From CAVRUH01 sp963822595 (lineage in GTDB: Bacteria; Chlamydiota; Chlamydiia; Chlamydiales; Waddliaceae), in assembly GCA_963822595.1 (NCBI GenBank), contig CAWGIG010000001.1:496001-560000 (forward strand): a stretch of 64,000 nucleotides of DNA. Reading direction: 5' to 3'. Below, one piece after another: positions 8,713 through 16,266 of the stretch (positions are counted from its first letter, which is position 1; every line of letters begins with the position of its first letter). The notes below the pieces were generated by a model. It was not told where the DNA came from. It ran no database searches and saw nothing but the letters and a program-made list of their open reading frames with translations. Both the position numbers and the translations under genes were made by a program.

Positions 8713-8874
8713 CTATGCTGTACCAACAGAAGTATTAATTGATGTAAACGCAGTCTTGATCGTACCACCGAGTGTTGTAATGATCGTTACTGCTGCTATA
8801 GAGATTAAGCCTACGATCAATACATACTCGATCATAGTTGCGCCCTTAATTTTCTTTTTTGAGTAGTTAGACAT
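8713..8874 (-). CDS. flp: Flp-type prepilin, copy 1
   Basis: 53 residues starting MSNYSKKKIKGATMIEYVLI. A short basic leader ends in KG, followed by the ATMIEY box with the conserved Glu and Tyr of Flp pilins and a hydrophobic helix (about 13-35). Cleavage after Gly11 by the prepilin peptidase at 2320 is expected, leaving a pilin of about 42 residues. I chose the ATG at 8874 because a perfect AAGGAGG is six bases upstream; longer frames only add untranslated DNA. It has its own promoter at 8970-8997. It is one of three intact copies, nearly identical to copy 2 through the leader and helix. Confidence 0.93.
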   Translation of the reverse strand: MSNYSKKKIKGATMIEYVLIVGLISIAAVTIITTLGGTIKTAFTSINTSVGTA

Positions 8875-8969
8875 ATATTGCCTCCTTGTAATGGGATATA
8901 TTTCCCATGTTATCTTAAAATGTTGATGATACCCCCCGCGGGCTTTATCCAATCATCGCCTTTAACCTC

Positions 8970-8997
8970 ATCATATATTTCCAACAAATTAAGTCAA
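8970..8997 (-). promoter_or_regulatory. flp1 promoter
   Basis: On the minus strand TTGACT (8997-8992), a 16-base spacer and TATGAT (8975-8970), embedded in a block conserved upstream of copies 2 and 3. The start codon is about 95 bases downstream, leaving a leader of roughly 90 bases. Confidence 0.7.
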
Positions 8998-9080
8998 ATA
9001 ATTTGTTTAAAATAAAAGAAAGATGAGTAATGCCCTCAGCGAGGTTCTTCATTGCAAATCGGAGTACCAACAGAAAATTA

Positions 9081-9172
9081 ATTGAACCAAGGGATGTTGT
9101 GATCGTTACTGCAGCTTTCGATATCAAACTTACGATCAGCACAAATTCGATCATCGCAGCAACTTTCCCCAT
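9081..9172 (-). pseudogene. Decayed Flp prepilin relic
   Basis: The minus-strand reading from 9172 gives MIEFVLIVSLISKAAVTI followed by TTSLG, clearly derived from the same pilin family. It has lost the basic leader (Ser-Asn-Tyr-Ser-Lys), the ATMIEY context and everything after the helix, running into unrelated sequence. The KTAF segment is deleted. The promoter block seen upstream of the intact copies is absent, because copy 2 begins only about 40 bases away. It looks like the remains of a fourth tandem duplicate. Confidence 0.8.
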
Positions 9173-9212
9173 ATATCAAAAAATATGGAGTCTAACTTCA
9201 GTATTTTTAGGC

Positions 9213-9374
9213 CTAAGCTGAAGTGACAGAAGTATTAACTGATGTAAATGCAGTCTTGATCGTCCCACCAAGGGTTGTAATGATCGTTACTGCAGCTATC
9301 GAAATCAAGCCTACGATCAACACATACTCGATCATAGTAGCACCTTTGATTTTCTTTTTTGAATAGTTAGACAT
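9213..9374 (-). CDS. flp: Flp-type prepilin, copy 2
   Basis: A 53-residue gene too short to stand out by length. The minus-strand ATG at 9374 opens the same MSNYSKKKIKGATMIEYVLI start as copy 1. The protein then matches copy 1 closely apart from the last residues, ending TSVNTSVTSA before TAG at 9213. AAGGAGT lies upstream of the ATG, and the promoter is at 9438-9465. Features and role are as for copy 1: a basic leader ending in KG, the Glu-Tyr pair and a single assembly helix. Confidence 0.92.
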   Translation of the reverse strand: MSNYSKKKIKGATMIEYVLIVGLISIAAVTIITTLGGTIKTAFTSVNTSVTSA

Positions 9375-9437
9375 ATTTTGACTCCTTGTAAATGAGATAT
9401 ATTTCCCATGTTATCTAAAAAAAACGCCCTTAACCTC

Positions 9438-9465
9438 ATTATATATTTCCAATAAATTAAGTCAA
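9438..9465 (-). promoter_or_regulatory. flp2 promoter
   Basis: On the minus strand TTGACT (9465-9460), 16 bases, then consensus TATAAT (9443-9438). The flanks match the block upstream of flp1 almost base for base over about 60 bases. Confidence 0.75.
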
Positions 9466-9512
9466 ATAATTTATTTAAAATTATAGAAATATGTGGTAAT
9501 GCCGTAAAAAAT

Positions 9513-9674
9513 CTATATTGTGCCTACATCTGTATTAATTGTTGTAAAGGCTGTTTTAATCGTACCACCAAGCGTTGTCATGATCACTAATGCTGCTCCA
9601 GCGATTAAGCCCGAGACCAGCACATACTCGATCATCGTAGCACCTTTGATCTTCTTTTTTGTGTAGTTAGACAT
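9513..9674 (-). CDS. flp: Flp-type prepilin, copy 3 (divergent)
   Basis: 53 residues beginning MSNYTKKKIKGATMIEYVLV, with the same cleavage site and Glu-Tyr box as copies 1 and 2. The helix differs (SGLIAGAALVIMTTLGG) and the end reads TTINTDVGTI, so this is the most divergent copy. It could be a minor pilin. The ATG at 9674 is preceded by an AGGAA-type ribosome-binding site; longer frames start in the promoter region and are unlikely. The promoter at 9703-9730 is the weakest of the three at the -35 box. Confidence 0.9.
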   Translation of the reverse strand: MSNYTKKKIKGATMIEYVLVSGLIAGAALVIMTTLGGTIKTAFTTINTDVGTI

Positions 9675-9702
9675 GAATTGATTCCTACCCTCTTTTAACC
9701 TA

Positions 9703-9730
9703 ATTATATATTCACAGACATATTCATCAA
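9703..9730 (-). promoter_or_regulatory. flp3 promoter
   Basis: On the minus strand TTGATG (9730-9725), 16 bases, TATAAT (9708-9703). The spacer length equals that of the other two flp promoters, but the surrounding block has diverged. Confidence 0.65.
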
Positions 9731-9763
9731 ATATTTTTTTAAAATTATGAAGAGTCAAATAAA

Positions 9764-9792
9764 TTGAAATTTATTCTTAAAGACCGTATGCT
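9764..9792 (+). promoter_or_regulatory. Putative metNIQ promoter
   Basis: TTGAAA (9764-9769), 17 bases, TATGCT (9787-9792), about 25 bases before the metN start. No SAM riboswitch or recognisable operator is visible in the short leader. Confidence 0.4.
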
Positions 9793-9816
9793 ACTGGTAT
9801 TTAATAAGATGATACA

Positions 9817-10845
9817 ATGACCTCTTATATCCTAGAAGTTAAAAATATTTGTAAAAGCTACAAACATGGCGATTCGCAGGTGAATGCGCTATCGGATGTT
9901 TCCCTTCTGGTGGAAAAAAATGATATCTTTGGAATCATCGGCCTCAGCGGCGCAGGCAAGTCCTCTTTGATTCGATGCCTGGCAAGATTAGTCATTCCAA
10001 GCTCGGGGCAAATCCTCTTCCATGATCAAGACATCGCAAGCATGAATGACAGCGACCTTCGCGATTATCGAAAAAAAATCGGGATGATCTTTCAACATTT
10101 CAATCTCTTGAACTCCCGAACCGTCGCAGGAAATATCGCCTACCCTCTTGAAATCGCTAATATTCCCCATGCCGAACAGGAAAAGAGAATCGATGAGTTG
10201 CTAGGTCTTGTCGGTTTACAAGATAAAAAAAATGTCTACCCTTCAAAATTGAGCGGCGGAGAAAAACAACGTGTCGGCATCGCAAGAGCTCTTGCAAATC
10301 ATCCCGAAATCTTGCTCTGCGATGAAGCGACTTCTGCACTCGACCCTCAAACAACAAGAGAAATCCTAAATTTACTAAAAAGCATCCACCAAAAGCTGGG
10401 GATAACCATCGTTCTGATCACTCATGAAATGGATGTCGTCAAACAAATTTGCAATAAAGTCGCCGTCATCGAAAAAGGGAAAATCGTCGAAGAAGGACCT
10501 GTCACCCAAGTTTTTTCCGAACCTCACCACGCTACCACGAAGAAATTTCTCCAAAAAGCTTCTCACGAAATCCCCCAAGATTTCTTCAAGCCCGTCAGCC
10601 CGAATCGAAAATTGCTGCGTCTAACTTTTAAAGGAAAGTCATCCAACGAACCAGTCATCTCCAACATCGTCAGGAAATTCGATGTCAATGCAAATATTTT
10701 CCTTGGATGGATCGACCGTATTCAAAACATGACAATAGGAACCCTCATTATTGAGCTCACAGGATCTCCTGAAGGGATCGAAAAAAGTTTGCAATTTCTT
10801 GGGGATAATGCTGTAAATTATGAGGTTTTAGAAAATGAATCCTGA
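9817..10845 (+). CDS. metN: Methionine ABC importer ATP-binding protein MetN
   Basis: The 342-residue ATPase subunit of the MetNIQ importer of D/L-methionine. Visible motifs are Walker A GLSGAGKSS (about 48-56), the Q-loop region (FQHFNLL), the signature LSGGEKQR (about 147-154), Walker B LLCDEATSALD and the switch His in LITHEMD. The C-terminal extension (about 265-342) corresponds to the NIL regulatory domain, which senses internal methionine and trans-inhibits uptake in E. coli MetN. The gene overlaps metI by 11 bases. Methionine import fits an intracellular bacterium with reduced amino-acid synthesis. Confidence 0.93.
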   Translation: MTSYILEVKNICKSYKHGDSQVNALSDVSLLVEKNDIFGIIGLSGAGKSSLIRCLARLVIPSSGQILFHDQDIASMNDSDLRDYRKKIGMIFQHFNLLNSRTVAGNIAYPLEIANIPHAEQEKRIDELLGLVGLQDKKNVYPSKLSGGEKQRVGIARALANHPEILLCDEATSALDPQTTREILNLLKSIHQKLGITIVLITHEMDVVKQICNKVAVIEKGKIVEEGPVTQVFSEPHHATTKKFLQKASHEIPQDFFKPVSPNRKLLRLTFKGKSSNEPVISNIVRKFDVNANIFLGWIDRIQNMTIGTLIIELTGSPEGIEKSLQFLGDNAVNYEVLENES

Positions 10846-11521
10846 AAATATCGAACTTGCACTCAATCTCCTCCCACTCCAATTATGGAATACGCTCTAT
10901 ATGGTGTTCGCTTCGACAATATTTGCCGTTGCTATTGGCCTTCCTTTGGGAATTATTTTAACGATCACCGACAAAGGTCATATTCTCGAACGTCCAATGC
11001 TTTACAAAACCTTGGAAACGATAATAAATATCACCCGCTCCTTCCCCTTTGCCATTTTGATGGTCGTTCTTATTCCTGTCACAAGATGGATTGTGGGCAC
11101 AAGCCTTGGAACAACCGCATCGATTGTTCCCTTAACCATCGCTGCGGCCCCTTTTGTTGCTAGACTCATCGAATCAAGTCTTAAAGAGGTCGACAGACAC
11201 ATCCTCGAAGCTGCTATAGTCATGGGATCCACCACAAAACAGATCATCACGAAAGTTCTTGTCCCTGAAGCGCTCCCTTCCATTGTATCGGCAATAACGT
11301 TAACAGTGATAAATCTGATAGGGTTCAGCGCCATGGCAGGTCTTGTAGGTGGAGGCGGATTAGGTCAAGTAGCCATCCAGTATGGATACCAACGGTTTAA
11401 TACTTTCATTATGTTTACGACCGTGATACTGCTCATCATTCTTGTTCAGGGTGTGCAGTGGATTGGAAATAGGATCACAAAAGCGCTCGCAAAAAAAAGA
11501 GGAAAAGTTTTACATGATTAA
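10835..11521 (+). CDS. metI: Methionine ABC importer permease MetI
   Basis: The 228-residue inner-membrane permease has five predicted helices and the EAA coupling motif (EAAIVMGSTTKQIITKVLVPEALP at about 126-149, interrupted here only by description) that docks onto MetN. GAGG lies upstream of the ATG. It overlaps metN by 11 bases and metQ by 8 bases, so the three genes are translationally coupled. Length and layout are typical of the family. Confidence 0.93.
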   Translation: MNPENIELALNLLPLQLWNTLYMVFASTIFAVAIGLPLGIILTITDKGHILERPMLYKTLETIINITRSFPFAILMVVLIPVTRWIVGTSLGTTASIVPLTIAAAPFVARLIESSLKEVDRHILEAAIVMGSTTKQIITKVLVPEALPSIVSAITLTVINLIGFSAMAGLVGGGGLGQVAIQYGYQRFNTFIMFTTVILLIILVQGVQWIGNRITKALAKKRGKVLHD

Positions 11522-12296
11522 AAATATATTGTCTTGTCTTGGAATATTATTACTCTTGAGTTGTTCTAGCGAACAAGAAAAGGGCTTAAAAGTCATTGCG
11601 ACGCCCGTTCCCCATGCCGAAATGTTAGAAGTGGCAAAAAAAGAACTGAAAGAAAAAGGGATCAATCTCATCATTGTTGTAGTCGATGACTACAACACTC
11701 CCAACCGTTCCCTTGCCAACCACGAAGCAGATGCAAATTTCTTCCAACACTCCCTTTTCATGGATGAACAAATCAAACAATTCCATTATCCCATCCATAG
11801 TATCGCCAAAATTGAAATCGAGCCCATGGGGATTTATTCGAAGAGAGTAAAAAATCTTTCGGAACTCAAAGACAAAGCAACGATAGCTCTTCCGAACGAC
11901 CCCACCAATGAGGCAAGGGCACTGCTTCTTCTTCAGGAACATGGCGTCATTGAGTTAGACAACCCAAAAAATCTTCAAGCCACCATCCTCAACATCAAAA
12001 AGAACCCTAAACACATTCACTTTATTGAAGTGGATGCTGCGATGGTTCCACGCTCTCTTGATGACGTTGACGCTGCAGCTATCAACACTAATTGGGCGCT
12101 GCAGGCCCATTTAAATCCATCAAAGGATGCTCTAGTCCTTGAAAGCAAAGATTCCCCCTATGCAAATGTTCTTGTGATACGCAAAGGAGATGAAAATCGG
12201 CAGGATATTCAGGCGCTGAAAGCAGCAATGACCTCCGAAAAAATGCGAGCATTCATCTTGGAGAAGTATCAGGGAGCCATCTTCCCCGCTTTTTAG
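11514..12296 (+). CDS. metQ: Methionine-binding lipoprotein MetQ
   Basis: A 260-residue substrate-binding lipoprotein (NlpA family) that delivers methionine to MetNI. The start at 11514 (ATGATTAAA overlapping the metI stop) gives a proper signal peptide with the lipobox LLSC. Longer frames would bury it. Family features are the early VIATPVPHAEML segment, NHEADANFFQH, AKIEIEPMGIYS and IALPNDPTNEARAL. The mature protein lacks any membrane helix, as expected for a tethered periplasmic binding protein. It is the last gene of the operon. Confidence 0.93.
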   Translation: MIKNILSCLGILLLLSCSSEQEKGLKVIATPVPHAEMLEVAKKELKEKGINLIIVVVDDYNTPNRSLANHEADANFFQHSLFMDEQIKQFHYPIHSIAKIEIEPMGIYSKRVKNLSELKDKATIALPNDPTNEARALLLLQEHGVIELDNPKNLQATILNIKKNPKHIHFIEVDAAMVPRSLDDVDAAAINTNWALQAHLNPSKDALVLESKDSPYANVLVIRKGDENRQDIQALKAAMTSEKMRAFILEKYQGAIFPAF

Positions 12297-12571
12297 TGTT
12301 TCTTTCTTAAGATGAGATAGGCTACCTGTAGATTTATAGCAACATCTATAGGACCAATCTGTGAATTTTGTCTTTCGTACATCTCCTTTGTCATTTTAAA
12401 GGAATGCGCAGAAGCATTTTTAGCATGCTGCTTTCTTATTTTAGATTCTAGCTGCCGTGTTTTCCTTGTCGTTTGATTCAAGTCGTTTTTCCATTTTTTC
12501 TGCTTCATCGAATTGACATGAAATTCTCTTGAAAAATGCCCACCCTGTACCTGCATGACCTTTCTCCCCAT
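12293..12571 (-). CDS. Small basic protein, doubtful
   Basis: 92 codons, rich in Lys, Arg and Gln, with no recognised family. It overlaps the metQ stop by four bases on the opposite strand. A start at 12556 (MQVQGGHF) has a better ribosome-binding site (GAGAAAGG) than the ATG at 12571. The helical, highly charged middle could be real, but composition alone does not prove coding. It may be a lineage-specific gene or chance. Confidence 0.35.
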   Translation of the reverse strand: MGRKVMQVQGGHFSREFHVNSMKQKKWKNDLNQTTRKTRQLESKIRKQHAKNASAHSFKMTKEMYERQNSQIGPIDVAINLQVAYLILRKKH

Positions 12572-12670
12572 GTAAATAATACTTTTAATTCCTTATACAT
12601 TTGGCAGCGATAATTGGCCACGGTTTTTTCATACTTGCAATAATCCACATCTTTATGCAAAATTCATCCC

Positions 12671-12840
12671 ATGAAAAAGTGCCCATAGCCAAGGTTATGG
12701 GAGAATAGGGAAACAGGTGTGAATCCTGTGCTATAAGTGTAGCTGTAACGAGGGACGAAGGCTAAAATAACCCACTCTTGTCAACAAGGGGAAGGGCTAG
12801 CCTAAGAAAGATTTCGAAGTCAGAAGACCTGCTTTTTCAT
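12671..12840 (+). ncRNA. Cobalamin (B12/adenosylcobalamin) riboswitch
   Basis: The region has the hallmark elements in order. The outer helix pairs 12671-12679 with 12832-12840 perfectly (nine pairs). The conserved core GAATAGGGAAACAGGTG is at 12702-12718, followed by GAATCCTGTGC. CTGTAACGAGG corresponds to the CCGCAACTGTAA region. The GGGGAAGGGCTAGCC arm follows, then the B12 box AGTCAGAAGACCTGC at 12818-12832. The gene downstream, at 12939, encodes an AAA+ ATPase rather than a corrinoid transporter or biosynthetic enzyme. Confidence 0.92.
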
Positions 12841-12897
12841 TATTATCAATAACTGTCTCACCTTAAGGCAGGATGATAGAAATCCTATTTCTTTCTC

Positions 12898-12934
12898 CCT
12901 TAAAGTGAACTTTTTTTAACCCCTTTTAAGGAGG
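12898..12934 (+). promoter_or_regulatory. Possible ribosome-binding-site sequestering hairpin of the riboswitch
   Basis: CCTTAAA (12898-12904) can pair with TTTAAGG (12925-12931), covering half of the perfect AAGGAGG site (12928-12934) of the gene at 12939. CCTTAA at 12861-12866 can compete for the same bases. No intrinsic terminator is evident between aptamer and gene, so translational control is the likelier expression platform (inference). Confidence 0.4.
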
Positions 12935-12938
12935 AGTC

Positions 12939-14792
12939 ATGCAAAGTTCTAGTCTTAGTTTTCAAAATATTTCCCCTTACGTCCAAAATAGTAACCTTCA
13001 TTCACCCAAGGTTTCTCCACAAATCCTACCACCCATAACTACCTGGAATGGTTCCGCTTGGGATAAGTTCAAAGCACTTTTTTCCCGAAAAGATGAAGTC
13101 ACCCGTTTTCTCGAACTAGGGAACTTTGAGGACACAAAAAAAATCGCCCATTTGTTTCTCACCGTTAACCCTTTTTCTTATAATGGCCATCTCCTCAAAA
13201 ACTTCTTAAAAACCGGAGATGCTGAAAATGTTAAGTCGGTACTTACAGAAGTATTTAATCAAATATTCGAAGGAACAGACTTCAAGTTTGAAAAAATTCT
13301 TTCATTTTTTGAAGCAGGACAACTTGAAGGCCTCATCGAAAATGAAGATGTACCTGCGAAACTTGCAGAAATGGCAGAATGTCTCCCTGAAAGGTCAAAA
13401 ATAAAACAATCTATACCTTCAACGATAAAAAAAACCTTTCAAGTGGTCTTGAGGTTCTTTCCGAATTTTTTGGACACAGCATTAAAAGCTTTTAATTTGT
13501 TAGAAGCCGGAAAAAAACCTGAAACCCTATGGGATTTTGCGGCAATGCTTGATATCTATTACAAAATGTTCATGATACCCCATGCTGTTTTCATAGTTGT
13601 TGGAACATTTGTTTCGGTCCCCCTCAATGCAATCTTGATCACTTCAGCAATAGTTTTGGGCCTGGTCATAGGAGTATGCCTTTATTTAAAGTATCGCCCT
13701 CTTACAAATAATCTTTCACGCTCGGATGAGAACTTAACCCAGATGGCCAATGATGGAGCACTACCCCCTGTGGTGGGCCGAGATCTTGAAATTGAAAAAA
13801 TCAAATCTTATCTTGGGAAGAAAGAAGACTCGCTTCATATAAACATTCTTCTAGTCGGTGAAACGGGTGTCGGAAAAACTCAGATCGTAAATGGTATTGC
13901 CCAATGCTATCATGAGAAGACGATTTTCTCCATGAACGCTCCCGACCTTTCAGGCGGGTATTCCCCTCTTGCAGATGTTCTACGACTGATAAAATTGGAT
14001 ATTAATGGTCATAAAAATGAAGCCATTTTCTTTATTGATGAGTTTGCAGGTGCAGTCCAAAAAAAATCAACCGTGATCGACGATGTCCTCAAGCCTCTTT
14101 TAGACAAAAGTGGGGTTCAGATCATAGCTGCAGTTACAAAAGAAGAATTCGAAAAGTATATATTTCCAAATAAGCCTATACTGCGCCGATTTTATGTCAT
14201 CAACATCGACCCAACAACTCCCGAGCAAACTGTTGCCATTTTAAGAAAAAAAATAGAAACGAAAGGTGGAAACATCCGCTTCGCTAAGGATATTGCGAGA
14301 ACTATTTATGAGTTAACGAAAGACAAACTTCAACCAAGTGATCCTGACAAATATCTCGATTTGGCTATTCTTACTGTTTCGGCTTTCAATATTGACTCTT
14401 ATGCTCCTAAGGAGCTATTAGATGCTAAAAGCCAATTTAAGCAAAAGCAGGAAGATTATGAAATTGCATGCAATAATCGGCAAGATGATACCTCAAGTGT
14501 AGTCAAGGATCTTAAAGCCCTTAAAATCACAATTCAAGAAATGGAACTGGAAAATAGAAAAATTGTGAAGACTGCTCTCAAAATCAGAAAATTAATCGGC
14601 AAACAAAGGAAGCTTTTAAGAAGGCGCAACACTCTTGCGAAGCAAGAGCCCTTGGACAATAAGGAGCTCGTCTTTCTGAACTGGTTTCTACTTCCTTGGA
14701 TAGAAAATAAAATCGAATCGACGATAAAAGATATTCCCGCTGAAATTCCCTTGCAAATCGATGAGAATTTGATTAAAGGACTCATCAACTAA
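12939..14792 (+). CDS. Membrane-anchored Clp-type AAA+ ATPase under riboswitch control
   Basis: 617 residues with one AAA+ module resembling ClpA/B domain 1. The lead-in PPVVGRDLEIEKI is at about 284-296, Walker A GETGVGKT at 307-314, and Walker B AIFFIDEF with Asp367-Glu368. A sensor-1-like stretch (IIAAVTKEEFEKY) and LRRFYVI (Arg finger region) follow. Two membrane helices lie at about 208-250, before the ATPase. A helical N-terminal domain and a charged coiled-coil-like C-terminus (about 485-570) flank the core. The substrate is unknown, and no protease or second AAA domain is present. The start has AAGGAGG four bases upstream. Confidence 0.75.
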   Translation: MQSSSLSFQNISPYVQNSNLHSPKVSPQILPPITTWNGSAWDKFKALFSRKDEVTRFLELGNFEDTKKIAHLFLTVNPFSYNGHLLKNFLKTGDAENVKSVLTEVFNQIFEGTDFKFEKILSFFEAGQLEGLIENEDVPAKLAEMAECLPERSKIKQSIPSTIKKTFQVVLRFFPNFLDTALKAFNLLEAGKKPETLWDFAAMLDIYYKMFMIPHAVFIVVGTFVSVPLNAILITSAIVLGLVIGVCLYLKYRPLTNNLSRSDENLTQMANDGALPPVVGRDLEIEKIKSYLGKKEDSLHINILLVGETGVGKTQIVNGIAQCYHEKTIFSMNAPDLSGGYSPLADVLRLIKLDINGHKNEAIFFIDEFAGAVQKKSTVIDDVLKPLLDKSGVQIIAAVTKEEFEKYIFPNKPILRRFYVINIDPTTPEQTVAILRKKIETKGGNIRFAKDIARTIYELTKDKLQPSDPDKYLDLAILTVSAFNIDSYAPKELLDAKSQFKQKQEDYEIACNNRQDDTSSVVKDLKALKITIQEMELENRKIVKTALKIRKLIGKQRKLLRRRNTLAKQEPLDNKELVFLNWFLLPWIENKIESTIKDIPAEIPLQIDENLIKGLIN

Positions 14793-14799
14793 GAGGTGT

Positions 14800-15210
14800 T
14801 AGGGTTGAAGGCCCGTTTCGTGAGAGCCCAGGCCTTCGCTTCGCTCAATGTCATCAACTTAAAGAATAGTTTATCATTTCATAAGGGCTGAAAGCCAGGC
14901 TCGTGACAGCCCAGGCAGAGCGAAGCGAGGGCCTGGGTGCAAGGTTGAAAAAATGAAAAAGCCCTGCAAGGGCGACTCATCCATTTTTGCATAGATATAA
15001 TTTCACCGAAATGAGTCGCCCTTTCAGGGCTCTGACTTTTTTTATCGACGTCAACCCAGGCCTTCGCTTCGCTCTGCTTGGGCTATCAAAAGGCTGGCTT
15101 TCAGCCCTCATGAAATTGATAAACTATTCTTTAAGTTGATGACATTGCGCTTCGCTCTACCTTGGCTATCAAAAGGCTGCCTTTCAGCCCTCAGGAAATG
15201 ACAAACTATT
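14800..15210. repeat. Long nested inverted-repeat element, family B copy 1
   Basis: The 14793-15221 gap is filled by this element. The arms 14847 onward and up to 15146 are near-perfect complements (ends AATGTCATCAAC/GTTGATGACATT, then the words GGGCTGAAAGCCAGG and AGAGCGAAGCG). The centre holds an independent hairpin whose arms contain AGCCCTGCAAGGGCGACTCAT and its complement, around 14960-15030. The same words recur at 50333-50800. No coding frame is convincing within it. Confidence 0.85.
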
Positions 15211-15221
15211 CCCTACCCTTT

Positions 15222-15899
15222 TTAGTGAAGAATCATATGGTTTTCACCATCAAAAATTTTCATCAACGGCACATATTCTTTCAATTCACATTTTATGTAA
15301 CCTTCCTCTCTTATATATTTAGGGTTAAAGTTATTCATTATTATTTTTTTGGATCCATTGTGACAATAGATATAATGACTAAAAACTTCGCAGGGATCCA
15401 GCAACATATAGCTTCTCCAATCAATAGTTATTTGTTTAGCATTAAAGAGAGTATTGCATGATTTGTCGGCACAGGGGATACTAGCGCCATTCGGAATAGC
15501 ACAACTGAAAAAGGTAAGACGATTGGCTTCTAATTTAAAGGGGATTTTGACTTTTGTGACTTGTGTGGCTTTGAGCTGTTTAGGTATCTCGCTTTCTACA
15601 TATTGTGCCAATGCAATTAAGCCGCAGGTATTCGCTGCATCGATAATGCGGTTTCTCTCGGAAGGTGAAGTTAGGTCCTGTTTATCTGGATATCTTCCAT
15701 TGCGAATAAAGGGGTCTAACCATTTCCTAAATAGATCAGGCTCCACTTCAAAATAAGGAGGGACGTTGTTATTTTCACCAAGAGCAGTTGTCTTGAAAAT
15801 GGTATCATTCATATGAGGTTCTTTAATTGTACTTCTAGAAAAAGTAAAATCTATACCGCCCACATTTACATGGCATAAGTTATTCGAACTTGGATCCAT
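15222..15899 (-). CDS. BTB/POZ (potassium-channel T1-type) domain protein, candidate host-directed effector
   Basis: 225 residues from the ATG at 15899, which has a perfect AGGAGG upstream; the longer frame is not needed. Residues about 9-105 match the T1/KCTD class of BTB domains: HVNVGGIDFTFSRSTI, then FEVEPDLFRKWLDPFIRNGRYP, then IIDAANTCGLIALAQYVE. The remaining half is Cys/His-containing (FSCAIPNGASIPC, CNTLF, YIYCHNG) without a clear fold. BTB proteins serve as Cullin-3 adaptors in eukaryotes. Ubiquitin-related families, including BTB proteins, are known to be expanded in amoeba-associated chlamydiae. Secretion is not visible from the sequence. Confidence 0.7.
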   Translation of the reverse strand: MDPSSNNLCHVNVGGIDFTFSRSTIKEPHMNDTIFKTTALGENNNVPPYFEVEPDLFRKWLDPFIRNGRYPDKQDLTSPSERNRIIDAANTCGLIALAQYVESEIPKQLKATQVTKVKIPFKLEANRLTFFSCAIPNGASIPCADKSCNTLFNAKQITIDWRSYMLLDPCEVFSHYIYCHNGSKKIIMNNFNPKYIREEGYIKCELKEYVPLMKIFDGENHMILH

Positions 15900-16013
15900 T
15901 ATGCATCCTCCTTTGGGTTTGGGAAGGAAAATATACATAAATGCATGGTTAAATTCAAGATGAATTAGAAGTATGAGCACTCTCCTAAATAACTCATTTT
16001 TCATCAGAGTTAA

Positions 16014-16148
16014 AAATAGACGTTAGGCAACCAGTTTTCAACGCAGAGACGGGGAGGTTCGCAGAGACGCGGAGGAAGAAAGTAATTGTTTTTCTCTTAT
16101 TCTTCCTCCCCCGTCTCTGCGTTGAAAACTGTTGCCTAACGTCTATTT
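16014..16148. repeat. Palindromic repeat, family A copy 1
   Basis: The arms begin AAATAGACGTTAGGCAAC (16014) and end with its complement (16148). Inside are CAACGCAGAGACGGGGAGG and complementary GTCTCTGCGTTG. The same element occurs at 18278-18423 and, degraded, at 48060-48165. It occupies much of the 15900-16266 gap; the rest is AT-rich with no other feature seen. Confidence 0.85.
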
Positions 16149-16266
16149 CCGGTAAGGGACGATAAGGACCTGGATTGCCCTTGGTGCTTCGATTCTTTTA
16201 AATTACCCTAGCCTAGATTAAGTTTAATAAGTTATAATCTATTCAAAAAAGATTAAGTTAATAACT

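Noticed and set aside
8945..9172. A full fourth pilin gene
   Set aside because: It lacks the basic leader and the end of the pilin and runs into unrelated codons; treated as a relic.
14800..15210. Open frames inside the family B element that could be annotated as proteins
   Set aside because: They run through arms of a palindrome, repeat the same residues (HFMRAESQARD type at 50373-50591) and have no ribosome-binding site or family.
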